64,000 bases of DNA from Butyribacter intestini (GTDB lineage: Bacteria > Bacillota > Clostridia > Lachnospirales > Lachnospiraceae). This document shows, in pieces, positions 54,418-63,580 of the stretch; position 1 is the stretch's first letter, and every line of letters starts with the position of its first letter. Made by a program: the position numbers and the translations under genes. The stretch spans positions 939,285 to 1,003,284 of the forward strand of contig LLKB01000005.1 in the NCBI GenBank assembly GCA_001414325.1, given 5' to 3'. The notes beneath the pieces are model-generated. The model saw nothing but the letters and a program-made list of their open reading frames with translations, was not told where the DNA came from and ran no database searches.

Positions 54418-55584
54418 ATGAGATTATGGAAAAAGGCATTAAGCCTTGTACTTGTATCAGCCATGGCATTTTCTATGTGTGCCTGCGGCGGCAAGAAAGA
54501 CGAAGGAAGTAAAAAAACTGACACTTTTAAGATTGGCGGCATCGGACCTACAACAGGTGACGCAGCTATCTACGGAAAAGCCGTGCAGAATGGTATTCAG
54601 CTTGCAGTAGACGAGATAAACGCTGCCGGCGGCATCAACGGCAAAAAGATTGAATATAAATTTCAGGATGACCAGAACGACACAGAGAAATCTGTAAACG
54701 CTTACAACAGCTTAAAAGACTGGGGTATGCAGATGCTTGTCGGAACTGTTACATCAAACCCTTGTACAGCAGTTGTTGAGCAGACACACAATGACAATAT
54801 GTTCCAGCTCACACCATCAGCAACGGCAGTAGAGTCAATCCAGTATGACAACGCATTCCGTATGTGTTTCTCAGATCCTAACCAGGGTATTGCTTCTGCT
54901 GATTATATCGCAGACCACAAACTTGCTTCAAAAATTGCAGTAATCTATAACAGTTCTGATCCTTACTCATCAGGTATCTACCAGAAATTTGCTGCTGAAT
55001 CAAAAACAAAAGGACTTAATATCGTAGCTGCCGAAGCATTTACTGCTGACAGCAAGACAGATTTCTCAGTACAGATTCAGAAAGCTAAGAGTGCCGGTGC
55101 AGAAATGGTATTTCTTCCTATATATTATCAGGAGGCATCACTTATCCTTGCACAGGCAAAGAAAGCAAACTTCACACCTAAGTATTTCGGATGTGACGGT
55201 ATGGACGGAATCCTTGCACTTGATGGATTTGACAAGAGTCTTGCAGAAGACCTTATGTTCCTCACACCATTTACACCTGATTCAAAAGACGATAAGACAC
55301 AGACTTTTGTAAAAGCTTACAAAAAGGCATTTAAAGATACACCTATTCAGTTTGCTGCCGATGCTTACGACTGCATCTACACTATAAAAGCGGCTGCTGA
55401 GAAAGCAAAGCTCACACCTGATATGAGCATTTCTGATATGTCAGATGCATTAAAGAAATCCATGACAGAAATCGAGCTTAGCTGTCTTACTGCAAAGAGC
55501 ATCAAATGGTCTGCAGACGGTGAACCAACAAAAGAGCCAACTGTTGTAGTTGTTAAAAATGGTGCATATGATGTAGCTGAGTAA
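54418..55584 (+). CDS. livJ: Branched-chain amino acid ABC transporter binding lipoprotein
   Basis: 388 residues from the ATG at 54418 (GGAGG upstream). Lipoprotein signal KALSLVLVSAMAFSMCAC with lipobox cysteine. The mature LivJ fold has FKIGGIGPTTGDAAIYGKAV, NAAGGINGKKIEYKFQDDQN, VIYNSSDPYSSGIYQKFAAE and DYIADHKLASKIA. It binds leucine/isoleucine/valine or related amino acids outside the membrane. First gene of livJHMGF; a terminator-like hairpin follows, probably giving extra binding protein. Confidence 0.95.
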   Translation: MRLWKKALSLVLVSAMAFSMCACGGKKDEGSKKTDTFKIGGIGPTTGDAAIYGKAVQNGIQLAVDEINAAGGINGKKIEYKFQDDQNDTEKSVNAYNSLKDWGMQMLVGTVTSNPCTAVVEQTHNDNMFQLTPSATAVESIQYDNAFRMCFSDPNQGIASADYIADHKLASKIAVIYNSSDPYSSGIYQKFAAESKTKGLNIVAAEAFTADSKTDFSVQIQKAKSAGAEMVFLPIYYQEASLILAQAKKANFTPKYFGCDGMDGILALDGFDKSLAEDLMFLTPFTPDSKDDKTQTFVKAYKKAFKDTPIQFAADAYDCIYTIKAAAEKAKLTPDMSISDMSDALKKSMTEIELSCLTAKSIKWSADGEPTKEPTVVVVKNGAYDVAE

Positions 55585-55685
55585 AATATAACGGATAATA
55601 CCATAATTTCCGGTGCAAAATATGTTTTATTCTTTGCATTATATGATGATTTTGTAGATTTTAAAGTAATTATATGGTAATATAT

Positions 55686-55723
55686 AAGTCTGTATGAGTT
55701 TTAAACAATTCTCATACAGACTT
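55686..55723 (+). terminator. Attenuator hairpin between livJ and livH
   Basis: Perfect 13-bp stem AAGTCTGTATGAG/CTCATACAGACTT followed by TACTTTT. Partial termination here would reduce permease and ATPase expression relative to livJ. Confidence 0.75.
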
Positions 55724-55750
55724 TACTTTTAAAGAAACAGGAGGTAAACC

Positions 55751-56635
55751 ATGAGCTTTATATCGTATTTATTTAACGGATTAAGTCTTGGAAGTGTTTA
55801 TGCAATCATTGCCCTTGGTTATACAATGGTATATGGCATAGCAAAAATGCTTAACTTTGCACATGGAGATGTAATCATGATCGGTGCTTACATATCTCTT
55901 CTTTCTATGACAAACGCAGGAATACCGGCATTTCCGGCACTTATAATTTCGATTGTAGCCTGCACGGTTCTTGGTATTGTTATTGAAAGAATTGCTTATA
56001 AACCACTTAGGAATGCATCTTCTTCACTAGCAGTTCTCATCACTGCAATAGGTGTCAGCTATTTACTCCAGAATATCGCACTTTTGCTTTTTGGAGCAAA
56101 TGCACAAACTTTCCCATCAGTTATCAAATGGGAAGGACTTTCACTTGCCGGAGGCAAACTCAATCTTTCCGGTGAGACAATCATTACTATCTTAGTATGC
56201 ATAGTGATAATGGTTCTGCTTATGCTTTTCGTTCAGAAAACAAAACCGGGACAGGCTATGCGTGCCGTGTCTGAGGATCGTGGAGCAGCACTCCTTATGG
56301 GTATCAATGTAAACGGAACTATTGCACTCACATTTGCAATCGGTTCAGGACTTGCCGCAATCGCCGGTGTGCTTTTATGCTCAGCTTATCCAAGTCTTAC
56401 ACCTTACACTGGTGCAATGCCTGGTATCAAAGCCTTTGTCGCTGCCGTATTCGGTGGTATAGGTTCAATCCCTGGTGCATTTATAGGCGGTATCCTCTTA
56501 GGTATTATTGAGATATTTGGTAAAGCCTACATTTCATCACAAATGGCAGATGCGATTGTTTTTGCCGTACTTATCATTGTCCTTCTCGTCAAGCCGACAG
56601 GACTCTTAGGCAAAAAAATTCAGGAAAAAGTATAG
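55751..56635 (+). CDS. livH: Branched-chain amino acid ABC permease LivH
   Basis: 294 residues, about eight membrane segments. Family motifs GLSLGSVYAIIALGYTMVYG and AKMLNFAHGDVIMIGAYISL at the start, and YTGAMPGIKAFVAAVFGGIG in the ATPase-contact loop. AGGAGG lies upstream of the ATG. It is 14 nt before livM. Confidence 0.95.
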   Translation: MSFISYLFNGLSLGSVYAIIALGYTMVYGIAKMLNFAHGDVIMIGAYISLLSMTNAGIPAFPALIISIVACTVLGIVIERIAYKPLRNASSSLAVLITAIGVSYLLQNIALLLFGANAQTFPSVIKWEGLSLAGGKLNLSGETIITILVCIVIMVLLMLFVQKTKPGQAMRAVSEDRGAALLMGINVNGTIALTFAIGSGLAAIAGVLLCSAYPSLTPYTGAMPGIKAFVAAVFGGIGSIPGAFIGGILLGIIEIFGKAYISSQMADAIVFAVLIIVLLVKPTGLLGKKIQEKV

Positions 56636-56649
56636 GAGGCAGATATATT

Positions 56650-57708
56650 ATGTCAAAGAAATTATCTAAACAAAAATTAAATGATATTATCACTTATGGT
56701 ATAGTTATAGCTGCTTTTGTCATAATGCAGATTCTTATAAATGCAGGAGAGATTTCCTCTCTCTTTCAGGGACTCATGGTTCCTCTTTGTACTTATATAA
56801 TACTCGCCATTTCCCTTAATCTCGTTGTAGGTATTCTCGGCGAATTAAGCCTTGGTCATGCAGGTTTTATGTGTGTCGGTGCATTTACAAGTTCATTCTT
56901 TTCAAAAGCTATGCAGGACACTATTACAAATTCGACTGTGAGATTTCTTCTTGCACTTCTCATTGGAATAATCACGGCAGCAATCTTTGGAATCATCATT
57001 GGTATTCCGGTATTGCGATTAAACGGTGATTACCTTGCCATCGTTACACTTGCGTTCGGTGAGATAATCAAAAACCTTGTAAATGTCCTTTTTATAGGAA
57101 AGGATTCAAAAGGATTTCATTTTTCAACAAAAGATGCCGTAAGTTTAAATATGGAACCTGATGGAAAGATTATATTAAATGGACCTCAGGGAATAACCGG
57201 TACACCTAATGACTCAACTTTCTTTATCGGTTTTATACTTATTCTCGTAACATTATTTATAGTATTAAACCTCATTCATTCAAGAGACGGTCGTGCGATT
57301 ATGGCAATAAGAGACAACAGAATTGCCGCTGAGTCTATCGGTATCAATATTACAAAATACAAACTTATGACATTTACAATATCAGCAGCAATGGCAGGTG
57401 CAGCAGGTGTTCTTTATGCACACAACCTCTCAAACCTCACAGCCAACACAAACAACTTCGGTTACAATATGTCGATAAACATCCTTGTATTCGTAGTTCT
57501 CGGCGGTATCGGAAATATCAGAGGCTCTATCATAGCCGCTGTCGTGCTTACACTTCTTCCTGAGCTTTTGCGTGGAATGTCAGACTACCGTATGCTCATA
57601 TATGCTATCGTGCTTATAGTCATGATGCTCTTTAACTGGGCACCAAAAGCTATCGAATGGCGCGAAAAACACCTTTCATTTAAAAAGAATAAAAAGGAGG
57701 CGGCATAG
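56650..57708 (+). CDS. livM: Branched-chain amino acid ABC permease LivM
   Basis: 352 residues, eight to nine membrane segments. LVVGILGELSLGHAGFMCVG and ILVFVVLGGIGNIRGSIIAA are the LivM signatures; the loop RAIMAIRDNRIAAESIGINI contacts LivG/F. Ends in a basic tail. Only one base separates its stop from the livG start. Confidence 0.95.
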   Translation: MSKKLSKQKLNDIITYGIVIAAFVIMQILINAGEISSLFQGLMVPLCTYIILAISLNLVVGILGELSLGHAGFMCVGAFTSSFFSKAMQDTITNSTVRFLLALLIGIITAAIFGIIIGIPVLRLNGDYLAIVTLAFGEIIKNLVNVLFIGKDSKGFHFSTKDAVSLNMEPDGKIILNGPQGITGTPNDSTFFIGFILILVTLFIVLNLIHSRDGRAIMAIRDNRIAAESIGINITKYKLMTFTISAAMAGAAGVLYAHNLSNLTANTNNFGYNMSINILVFVVLGGIGNIRGSIIAAVVLTLLPELLRGMSDYRMLIYAIVLIVMMLFNWAPKAIEWREKHLSFKKNKKEAA

Positions 57709-57709
57709 T

Positions 57710-58471
57710 ATGGAAACTTTATTAGATGTTCAAAATCTTGGTATTTCTTTTGGTGGTCTCCGTGCCGTAAACAACTTCAGCATAAATATTGGCAAAGAGC
57801 AGCTTTACGGACTTATCGGACCTAACGGTGCAGGAAAAACAACTATATTCAACCTCTTGACAGGTGTTTACAAACCCGACAGCGGAAAGATAATCTTAGA
57901 CGGTAATGACCTTACGGGAAAATCCACAATAGAGATAAACAAATCCGGAATAGCAAGAACATTCCAGAATATAAGACTTTTTTCACAGCTTACCGTGCTT
58001 GACAATGTTAAAACAGGACTTCACAACAACCACCATTATTCAACGCTCGACAGCATACTTCGTCTTCCACGCTATCACAAAGTCGAAAAAGAAATGAATG
58101 ATATTGCAATGGAACTTCTTGAAGTGTTCGGACTTAAGGATGATGCGAATGTCCAGGCTCAAAATCTCCCTTACGGACAGCAGAGAAAACTTGAGATTAC
58201 AAGAGCACTTGCCACAAACCCAAAACTGCTTCTGCTCGATGAACCGGCTGCCGGCATGAATCCAAATGAAACAGAAGAACTTATGGATATGATAAAATTC
58301 GTAAGAGACCATTTCCATATGACTATTCTTCTTATTGAACATGATATGAAACTCGTAAGCGGCATCTGTGAACAGCTTACCGTACTTAACTTCGGCGAGG
58401 TGCTTGCACAAGGCGATACATCAGATGTGTTAAATAACCCACAGGTTATTAAAGCTTATCTAGGTGAGTAA
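57710..58471 (+). CDS. livG: Branched-chain amino acid ABC transporter ATPase LivG
   Basis: 253 residues. Walker A GPNGAGKTT, signature LPYGQQRKLEI (LSGGQ variant usual for LivG), Walker B LLLLDEPAAGMNP, His switch IEHDM. The GIARTFQNIRLFSQLTVLDN block is typical of LivG. It lies 1 nt after livM; a hairpin separates it from livF. Confidence 0.95.
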   Translation: METLLDVQNLGISFGGLRAVNNFSINIGKEQLYGLIGPNGAGKTTIFNLLTGVYKPDSGKIILDGNDLTGKSTIEINKSGIARTFQNIRLFSQLTVLDNVKTGLHNNHHYSTLDSILRLPRYHKVEKEMNDIAMELLEVFGLKDDANVQAQNLPYGQQRKLEITRALATNPKLLLLDEPAAGMNPNETEELMDMIKFVRDHFHMTILLIEHDMKLVSGICEQLTVLNFGEVLAQGDTSDVLNNPQVIKAYLGE

Positions 58472-58475
58472 ATAG

Positions 58476-58512
58476 AGAAACTCCATAGGAGACATTCTCC
58501 ATAGGAGTTTCT
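58476..58512 (+). terminator. Hairpin between livG and livF
   Basis: AGAAACTCC/GGAGTTTCT outer arms with inner CTCCATAGGAG words. Followed by only TG-rich sequence, so termination would be weak. A related CTCCATAGGAG hairpin follows livF. Confidence 0.55.
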
Positions 58513-58581
58513 TGTGTAAACCACTATGTTGTTGAGTTTGGATTGCAGCATCTTTTTAATTTTAGAAATGAGGGATAAATT

Positions 58582-59292
58582 ATGGCAATGCTTGAAGTTA
58601 AAGATTTAGAAGTATATTATGGAATGATACAGGCGATTAAAGGTATCTCTTTTGAAGTGAATAAAGGTGAGGTTATCGCTCTTATCGGTGCCAACGGTGC
58701 AGGTAAGACTACTACCCTACACACGATAACAGGACTTCTCTCTCCTAAAAAAGGAAGTGTTATGTTTGAGGGAAAAGACATAACAAAGATACCTGCACAT
58801 AAAATAGTATCAATGGGAATGGCTCATGTCCCTGAGGGGCGACGCGTTTTTGCAGACTTAAGCGTATATGAAAACCTTAAATTAGGAGCATACACTAGAA
58901 AAGACAAAGAAAACTTAAACAAAGACCTTGAAAGCATATATGAAAGATTTCCAAGACTTGCCGAGAGAAAGAACCAGTCGGCAGGAACATTGAGCGGTGG
59001 TGAACAGCAGATGCTCGCCATGGGACGCGCACTCATGTCAAAACCATCAATCATCCTTATGGATGAGCCGTCAATGGGACTTTCACCAATCCTTGTAAAT
59101 GAGATATTTGATATTATCGAGTCTATAAGCAAATCCGGTACAACTGTTCTTCTTGTAGAACAGAACGCAAAAAAAGCTCTCTCAATCGCAGACAGGGCAT
59201 ATGTACTTGAAACAGGAAAAATCGTAACAAGCGGCAAAGCAAGTGAATTACTTGAAAATGACTCGATAAAGAAAGCTTATCTGGGAGAATAA
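58582..59292 (+). CDS. livF: Branched-chain amino acid ABC transporter ATPase LivF
   Basis: 236 residues. Walker A GANGAGKTT, signature LSGGEQQMLAMGRALM, Walker B IILMDEPSMGLSP, switch LVEQNA. VYYGMIQAIKGISFEVNKGE and GMAHVPEGRRVFADLSVYEN are LivF hallmarks. ATGAGGG supports the start. Pairs with LivG to drive the LivHM channel. Confidence 0.95.
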   Translation: MAMLEVKDLEVYYGMIQAIKGISFEVNKGEVIALIGANGAGKTTTLHTITGLLSPKKGSVMFEGKDITKIPAHKIVSMGMAHVPEGRRVFADLSVYENLKLGAYTRKDKENLNKDLESIYERFPRLAERKNQSAGTLSGGEQQMLAMGRALMSKPSIILMDEPSMGLSPILVNEIFDIIESISKSGTTVLLVEQNAKKALSIADRAYVLETGKIVTSGKASELLENDSIKKAYLGE

Positions 59293-59295
59293 ATA

Positions 59296-59366
59296 GATAA
59301 GCTCCATAGGAGCTTATCATTAGAAGAATGCACAGGCATTAAAAAATGCCTTTATGCATTCTTCTA
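59296..59366 (+). terminator. Tandem hairpins ending the liv operon
   Basis: First GATAAGCTCC-ATA-GGAGCTTATC (59296-59318), then a larger stem AGAAGAATGCA...TGCATTCTTCT with inner AGGCATT/AATGCCT (59322-59366). No long T run, but the structure is strong and placed just after livF. Confidence 0.65.
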
Positions 59367-59428
59367 CACCCCACTACTTTTTATCTTTAATCAAAATATA
59401 TATTTGCGAAACAAAAGGAGGTATCACT

Positions 59429-60052
59429 ATGGGAAATATGGTTATTACGGTTTCTCGCCAATACGGCAGCGGCGGTAAAACTATCGCTGCCATGCTTGCC
59501 CAAAAACTTGGTATCAACTGCTACAGCCGTGAAATTTTGAAGATGGCTTCTGAGGACAGTGGCATTAATGAAAGACTTTTCGGTATGTCCGATGAAAAAA
59601 TCCGTCATGCAGGCTGGTTCAAGACTTTAAGCCGCCCTTACACGGGCGAACTTCTTCCACCTGAGGATAAGGGCTTTGTCTCCGATGACAATCTTTTTAA
59701 TTATCAGGCTAAGACAATCAAAGAACTTGCCGAAAAAGAATCCTGCATCATTGTCGGAAGATGTGCAAATTACATATTAAGAGACAATCCTGATGTACTC
59801 AGTGTTTTTGTTCATGCTGATGATGATTTCTGTCTTGCAAGGGCTATGGAGCGTAACAGTTTCAGCGAAAAAGAAACTAAAAAATTTATTGAACGCACTG
59901 ACAAATACCGTTCGGACTTTTATCACTATCACACGGGACATCACTGGACAGATGCAAGATATTATGACCTCTGTCTTGACAGTTCAAAACTCGGTTTTGA
60001 GAAATGTGTCGAGGAGATAGAAGCTTATGCTAAGATAAGATTTAGAAAGTAA
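59429..60052 (+). CDS. Cytidylate kinase-like family protein
   Basis: 207 residues from the ATG at 59429 (AAGGAGG 6 nt upstream). The P-loop is the family's variant VITVSRQYGSGGKTIAAMLA; later blocks include YSREILKMASEDSGI, CIIVGRCANYILRDNPDVLS and FVHADDDFCLARAMER. This cytidylate-kinase-like family (AAA-type P-loop) is common in Firmicutes and distinct from housekeeping Cmk; the in vivo substrate is not known. A repeat element and terminator follow. Confidence 0.88.
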   Translation: MGNMVITVSRQYGSGGKTIAAMLAQKLGINCYSREILKMASEDSGINERLFGMSDEKIRHAGWFKTLSRPYTGELLPPEDKGFVSDDNLFNYQAKTIKELAEKESCIIVGRCANYILRDNPDVLSVFVHADDDFCLARAMERNSFSEKETKKFIERTDKYRSDFYHYHTGHHWTDARYYDLCLDSSKLGFEKCVEEIEAYAKIRFRK

Positions 60053-60076
60053 AGGATTTTTCTATTGCTTTGAAAA

Positions 60077-60241
60077 CCTAGTGTACTGACCTGATGACTT
60101 TTAGTTAAATAACTTAGGATAAATTTTCAGTCTGCAAGACGGAAGAATGAGCCGTAGCGGGCTACGGCGATTGATGACAACGAAGCAGATGGGAATTTAT
60201 ACAAGTTATTTGGCAAAATATCAACAGGTCAGTACACTAGG
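60077..60241. repeat. 165-bp element with perfect 17-bp terminal inverted repeats
   Basis: Ends CCTAGTGTACTGACCTG and its exact complement (60077-60093, 60225-60241). Further inside, AAATAACTT/AAGTTATTT and ATAAATT/AATTTAT arms also pair, and a GCCGTAG/CTACGGC hairpin is in the centre. The whole unit can form a cruciform. No target duplication is obvious. It is unrelated in sequence to the GTAACAG elements. No reading frame. Confidence 0.8.
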
Positions 60242-60276
60242 AGCATACAGCCGATTTTCACGGATTGTATGCTCCT
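60239..60276 (+). terminator. Terminator after the cytidylate kinase-like gene
   Basis: Perfect 11-bp stem AGGAGCATACA/TGTATGCTCCT followed by GACTGTTTTT on the plus strand. It overlaps the last bases of the 165-bp element. Confidence 0.75.
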
Positions 60277-60306
60277 GACTGTTTTTAATTATATTTACAA
60301 TCACTC

Positions 60307-61704
60307 CTACAACAAAAGCTTTGCCTCTCTCAATACAAGACTCTCATTTTTTCTCCATATCGAAGAAAATTGCGAAATCGGCAACGGACAGCCTGCTACA
60401 CCTATCTCAAGTGTTATACACGGTGATTTAATCTTTTCCATCACATAATCACGCATACTTCCGACACTAGGACCGCTTGAAGAACCATAACTGTCCCCGC
60501 TTGCATATCCTGTTATCTTTCTTGCAAGCCGGTACATTTTCTGTGTTTCTTTTTTAACTTTTCCGCTTCCGCCGCTTCCAAATACTATAGAGCCCATAGC
60601 ATGATAATTTACGACACCTTTTAATGTCTTGTTATTTTTTAACTGTTTTAACAATCCTGCGATTGCCTTTGTTTCCGGCTCACTTGCTGCCGATGTTCCT
60701 GAAAATCCCTCACTTCCACGCTTTCCACCATGATTTGCCTTAAAATGCGAATTTGAATTTCTGTTAAGGTCAACTCCTCTGGCATTTGCTTTCCATGTCG
60801 CCGTATGTGATGCACCAGACATTTTATACAGAGCCTTACGAAGCTTTTTGTCTCTTATCTTTGAAATTCCAAACTGAGAAATTGTTGTACCGTCAGGATT
60901 TGCCATCGGAATATAATGTACCGCCATCTTATTTAAAACACTTTTTACTTTTACTCCCTTGACACTTCCATTGTAATTTTTAAGGTAACTTTCTATCTGT
61001 GCCATACAAAGCTGTGCCGTCATATATTCCCTTGCATGAATATTTCCAATAACAAGCAATGTCTTTTTGGCTTTCTTGTTTCCTATGACAACATCATATA
61101 TATTTCTTTTATCATTTGATTTTCCCACAACTTTTACACTGACATAATCAGAATAAGCATTTTTAAATGACTTTATATCACCGCATATCTCACTGTAACT
61201 GTACTTCTGATGTTTTGTGTTCACAAAATTTGCAATCCTGAAACTTTTAGCATTTGAATTACTTGCATATGTCTTTCCATCGTATGTCCTTGCTGACTTA
61301 ACATAATACTTATATCTTTTTCCTGCCACAACCTTTTTATCCGTAAATTTTAATTTGGTTGTTGTTGCAACTATTTTATACCCATTGCTATTTGTCTTTT
61401 TATATAAAATATACTTTTCTGCACCGGCAGACCTGCTCCAGCTTACCTTTACTTTTTTACTTCCCAGTCTTGTAAAACTTAACTTGCTCTTTGCAGGGAT
61501 TTCAGGCTTCTCGATGACGGGCCCCGATGAAACCTTTGTCTCGTTCTTTCTTATAATATCTTTCTTTGCCACAGTCAAAACCTCATTGTCAGTTTTTGCT
61601 GCTGCCGATACCTTTCTGTCCGCATTTGCCGCATATGAAATACTGCTCACTGCCATAGTCATCGCAAGTGATAATGCTATTAACTTGTACTGTTTTTTAT
61701 TCAT
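60307..61704 (-). CDS. Secreted M14-family zinc carboxypeptidase with FN3-like domain
   Basis: 465 residues. Signal peptide ~1-26 (LIALSLAMTMAVSSISYAA). A fibronectin III-like domain (~70-155, FTRLGSKKVKVSWSRSAGAE) precedes the M14 peptidase. Zinc ligands are in GNIHAREYMTAQ (HxxE) and VVNYHAMGS (His), and the catalytic Glu is in SPCITLEIGVAG. The substrate-carboxylate Asn/Arg motif is GVDLNRNSNSHF. It probably trims peptides outside the cell, perhaps cell-wall peptides as in gamma-D-Glu M14 enzymes; specificity cannot be told. It is monocistronic. Confidence 0.9.
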   Translation of the reverse strand: MNKKQYKLIALSLAMTMAVSSISYAANADRKVSAAAKTDNEVLTVAKKDIIRKNETKVSSGPVIEKPEIPAKSKLSFTRLGSKKVKVSWSRSAGAEKYILYKKTNSNGYKIVATTTKLKFTDKKVVAGKRYKYYVKSARTYDGKTYASNSNAKSFRIANFVNTKHQKYSYSEICGDIKSFKNAYSDYVSVKVVGKSNDKRNIYDVVIGNKKAKKTLLVIGNIHAREYMTAQLCMAQIESYLKNYNGSVKGVKVKSVLNKMAVHYIPMANPDGTTISQFGISKIRDKKLRKALYKMSGASHTATWKANARGVDLNRNSNSHFKANHGGKRGSEGFSGTSAASEPETKAIAGLLKQLKNNKTLKGVVNYHAMGSIVFGSGGSGKVKKETQKMYRLARKITGYASGDSYGSSSGPSVGSMRDYVMEKIKSPCITLEIGVAGCPLPISQFSSIWRKNESLVLREAKLLL

Positions 61705-61747
61705 TTGTTTTTCCTTTCTTTTTTAATAAATTATATTTGTATATCTC

Positions 61748-61856
61748 TTAATCAAGCTTATATTCACAATCTGCATTTTGATAAATTTTGGTTGTATATT
61801 TCTTAATCAAACTGATATTTTCCATACGCTCTGCCGCCTGTTTGATAGTTTTAAAT
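61748..61856 (-). repeat. Two tandem copies of the 3'-UTR element after the AAA/nuclease gene
   Basis: Directly after the 61851 stop, minus strand: AACTATCAAACAGGCGGCAGAGCG... then GAAAATATCAGTTTGATTAAG; a second more decayed copy with GCAGATTGTGAATATAAGCTTG follows. Confidence 0.45.
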
Positions 61857-63554
61857 TTTATGTGCAATCACCTTGCACTTTTTCTTACAAAAGGCAATTC
61901 CATAAATCATAATATCATGTCTGTCATCGTTTTTCAGATATTCATCATATCTTTTTTCTTTAATCTTGGTAATTGCTTTTTCACAGGCTTTATCCATTCC
62001 CGAAAATGTCTTTGAATATTTAAGTTCAATAATGATACCTGCGTCAAAGTCTTCTGTCTCAACTATTATGTCGGCGAAACCGTCTCCTGCTTCAACATTT
62101 GATTTTACGAGCCAGTCTGCATTTCCTACCAAAAGTCCAACCAAAAGCGTATGATAAGAACTTTCTTTTTCCTCGTCCCTTGCCTTTGTGTCGAAAACAC
62201 TTATCGAATTGCTTAGTGTCCTGTTCAGATAATTCTCAACCGCCTTTGTGTCTCCCACGTCAAATGCTTTCCAAAAGTTTTTTAACTGTTCTGTGTTGCT
62301 CATTACTGTTCTCTTAAACCATTCTTGTATCTGAAGTTTATAAACCTCCCTGACCTCTTTATTCGGAATAACAAGCTTATACGCACCACTTTCAGTCATA
62401 CCAGTCTGAGTCAGATACCCCGTTGTAAATAATACACTCCAAAGATTGTCGATAGTAGTATCGATTTCATCATATGTCAGTTCAAGACTGACCTGCTTCT
62501 CGATTGTTTCCCCTGAAATCAAACGCTCAATTTCATCCCTTGTAGTCTTATTTGCCTTATCGATAAAGCGTTTGACAAGTCCGTTTCCGCTTGTATTTAT
62601 CCAGTATGACTGCGGCTTTGCATCCGGTTCACCGCACAGTCTGTCTACATGATTTATAACATCCCACGGGCAGTAAACATCAGCATCACCAAAGTGATAA
62701 CCGTCATACCATTCTTTTGTCTCTGAAATATGCTCCAAAAGACCGTATGACTCCAAAAGTGTTTGCACTTCTTCATCCGTAAACCCAAACTGCTCGTCAA
62801 AGCGTGTATCTGCGATTGAAAGCACTTTAAAATTATTTAATCCTGTAAAAATACTTTCTTTTGAAACGCGGAGACACCCTGTCAAAACGGCAAACTGTAA
62901 AAAATCATTGGTTTTAAGTGCGTCCCCAAACATTGCTCGTATAAGTGATACCATTTCTCTGTAGTAGCCATTCTGAAATGCTTTATCTAAAGGAACATCA
63001 TATTCATCTATAATTATTATTGTCTTTTTACCATAATGTTTATAAAGGAGTTCAGATAATAATCTCAATGCTGACGCAAGAATATTTACATCCATTGAAT
63101 ATCTGCCATTATCTAAACGGATAAGTGTCTTATATCTCTCTTTTTCATTTACCGTTAATTTTTTACTATCCAATAAAAAATAAAATCTTTCGGCTTCTCT
63201 GCCAATAATCTCAACAAATCTGTATAATGCTGTCTCAAAGTCAAGCCCCTCAACATTTTTAAGTGAGATAAATATAACCGGAAATTTTCCCATATATTCC
63301 TCACAGATTTTTTTATTATTTTTAATATATAATCCGTCAAACAGTGATTCATCTGTTCCGATTTCAAAAAAATAACGCAGCATACTCATATTTAAAGTTT
63401 TCCCAAATCGCCTTGGTCTGGTAAAAAGATTTACCTTTCCCCACTTTTCAAGAAGCTGCTCCAACAATTTTGTCTTATCAATATAGTAAAATTCTTCCTG
63501 TCGTATTTCCTTAAAATCCTCAATCCCCACCGGCAATTTAATTTTTCTTCCCAT
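61851..63554 (-). CDS. AAA-ATPase-like protein with C-terminal PD-(D/E)XK nuclease domain, second copy
   Basis: 567 residues. N-terminal DUF-type start (PVGIEDFKEIRQEEFYYIDK), variant Walker A FTRPRRFGKTLNMSML, Walker B IIIIDEYDVPLDKA, middle motif EWYDGYHFGDADVYCPWDVI. The nuclease has AGDGFADIIVETEDFDAGII with IELKYSK (D...E-x-K). It is better matched to the widespread clostridial AAA-ATPase-like family than the 35906 copy and differs substantially from it, so the two are paralogues from different subgroups, not a recent duplication. Function unsettled. Confidence 0.9.
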   Translation of the reverse strand: MGRKIKLPVGIEDFKEIRQEEFYYIDKTKLLEQLLEKWGKVNLFTRPRRFGKTLNMSMLRYFFEIGTDESLFDGLYIKNNKKICEEYMGKFPVIFISLKNVEGLDFETALYRFVEIIGREAERFYFLLDSKKLTVNEKERYKTLIRLDNGRYSMDVNILASALRLLSELLYKHYGKKTIIIIDEYDVPLDKAFQNGYYREMVSLIRAMFGDALKTNDFLQFAVLTGCLRVSKESIFTGLNNFKVLSIADTRFDEQFGFTDEEVQTLLESYGLLEHISETKEWYDGYHFGDADVYCPWDVINHVDRLCGEPDAKPQSYWINTSGNGLVKRFIDKANKTTRDEIERLISGETIEKQVSLELTYDEIDTTIDNLWSVLFTTGYLTQTGMTESGAYKLVIPNKEVREVYKLQIQEWFKRTVMSNTEQLKNFWKAFDVGDTKAVENYLNRTLSNSISVFDTKARDEEKESSYHTLLVGLLVGNADWLVKSNVEAGDGFADIIVETEDFDAGIIIELKYSKTFSGMDKACEKAITKIKEKRYDEYLKNDDRHDIMIYGIAFCKKKCKVIAHKI

Positions 63555-63580
63555 AATTTATCATTCCTCCATAAATCAAT

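Noticed and set aside
58040-58411. Minus-strand frames inside livG and livF
   Set aside because: Shadows of well-supported ATPase genes on the plus strand.
60125-60195. tRNA-like cloverleaf in the 165-bp element
   Set aside because: GCCGTAG/CTACGGC forms one hairpin, but there is no acceptor stem, T-loop GGTTCRA or anticodon arm.
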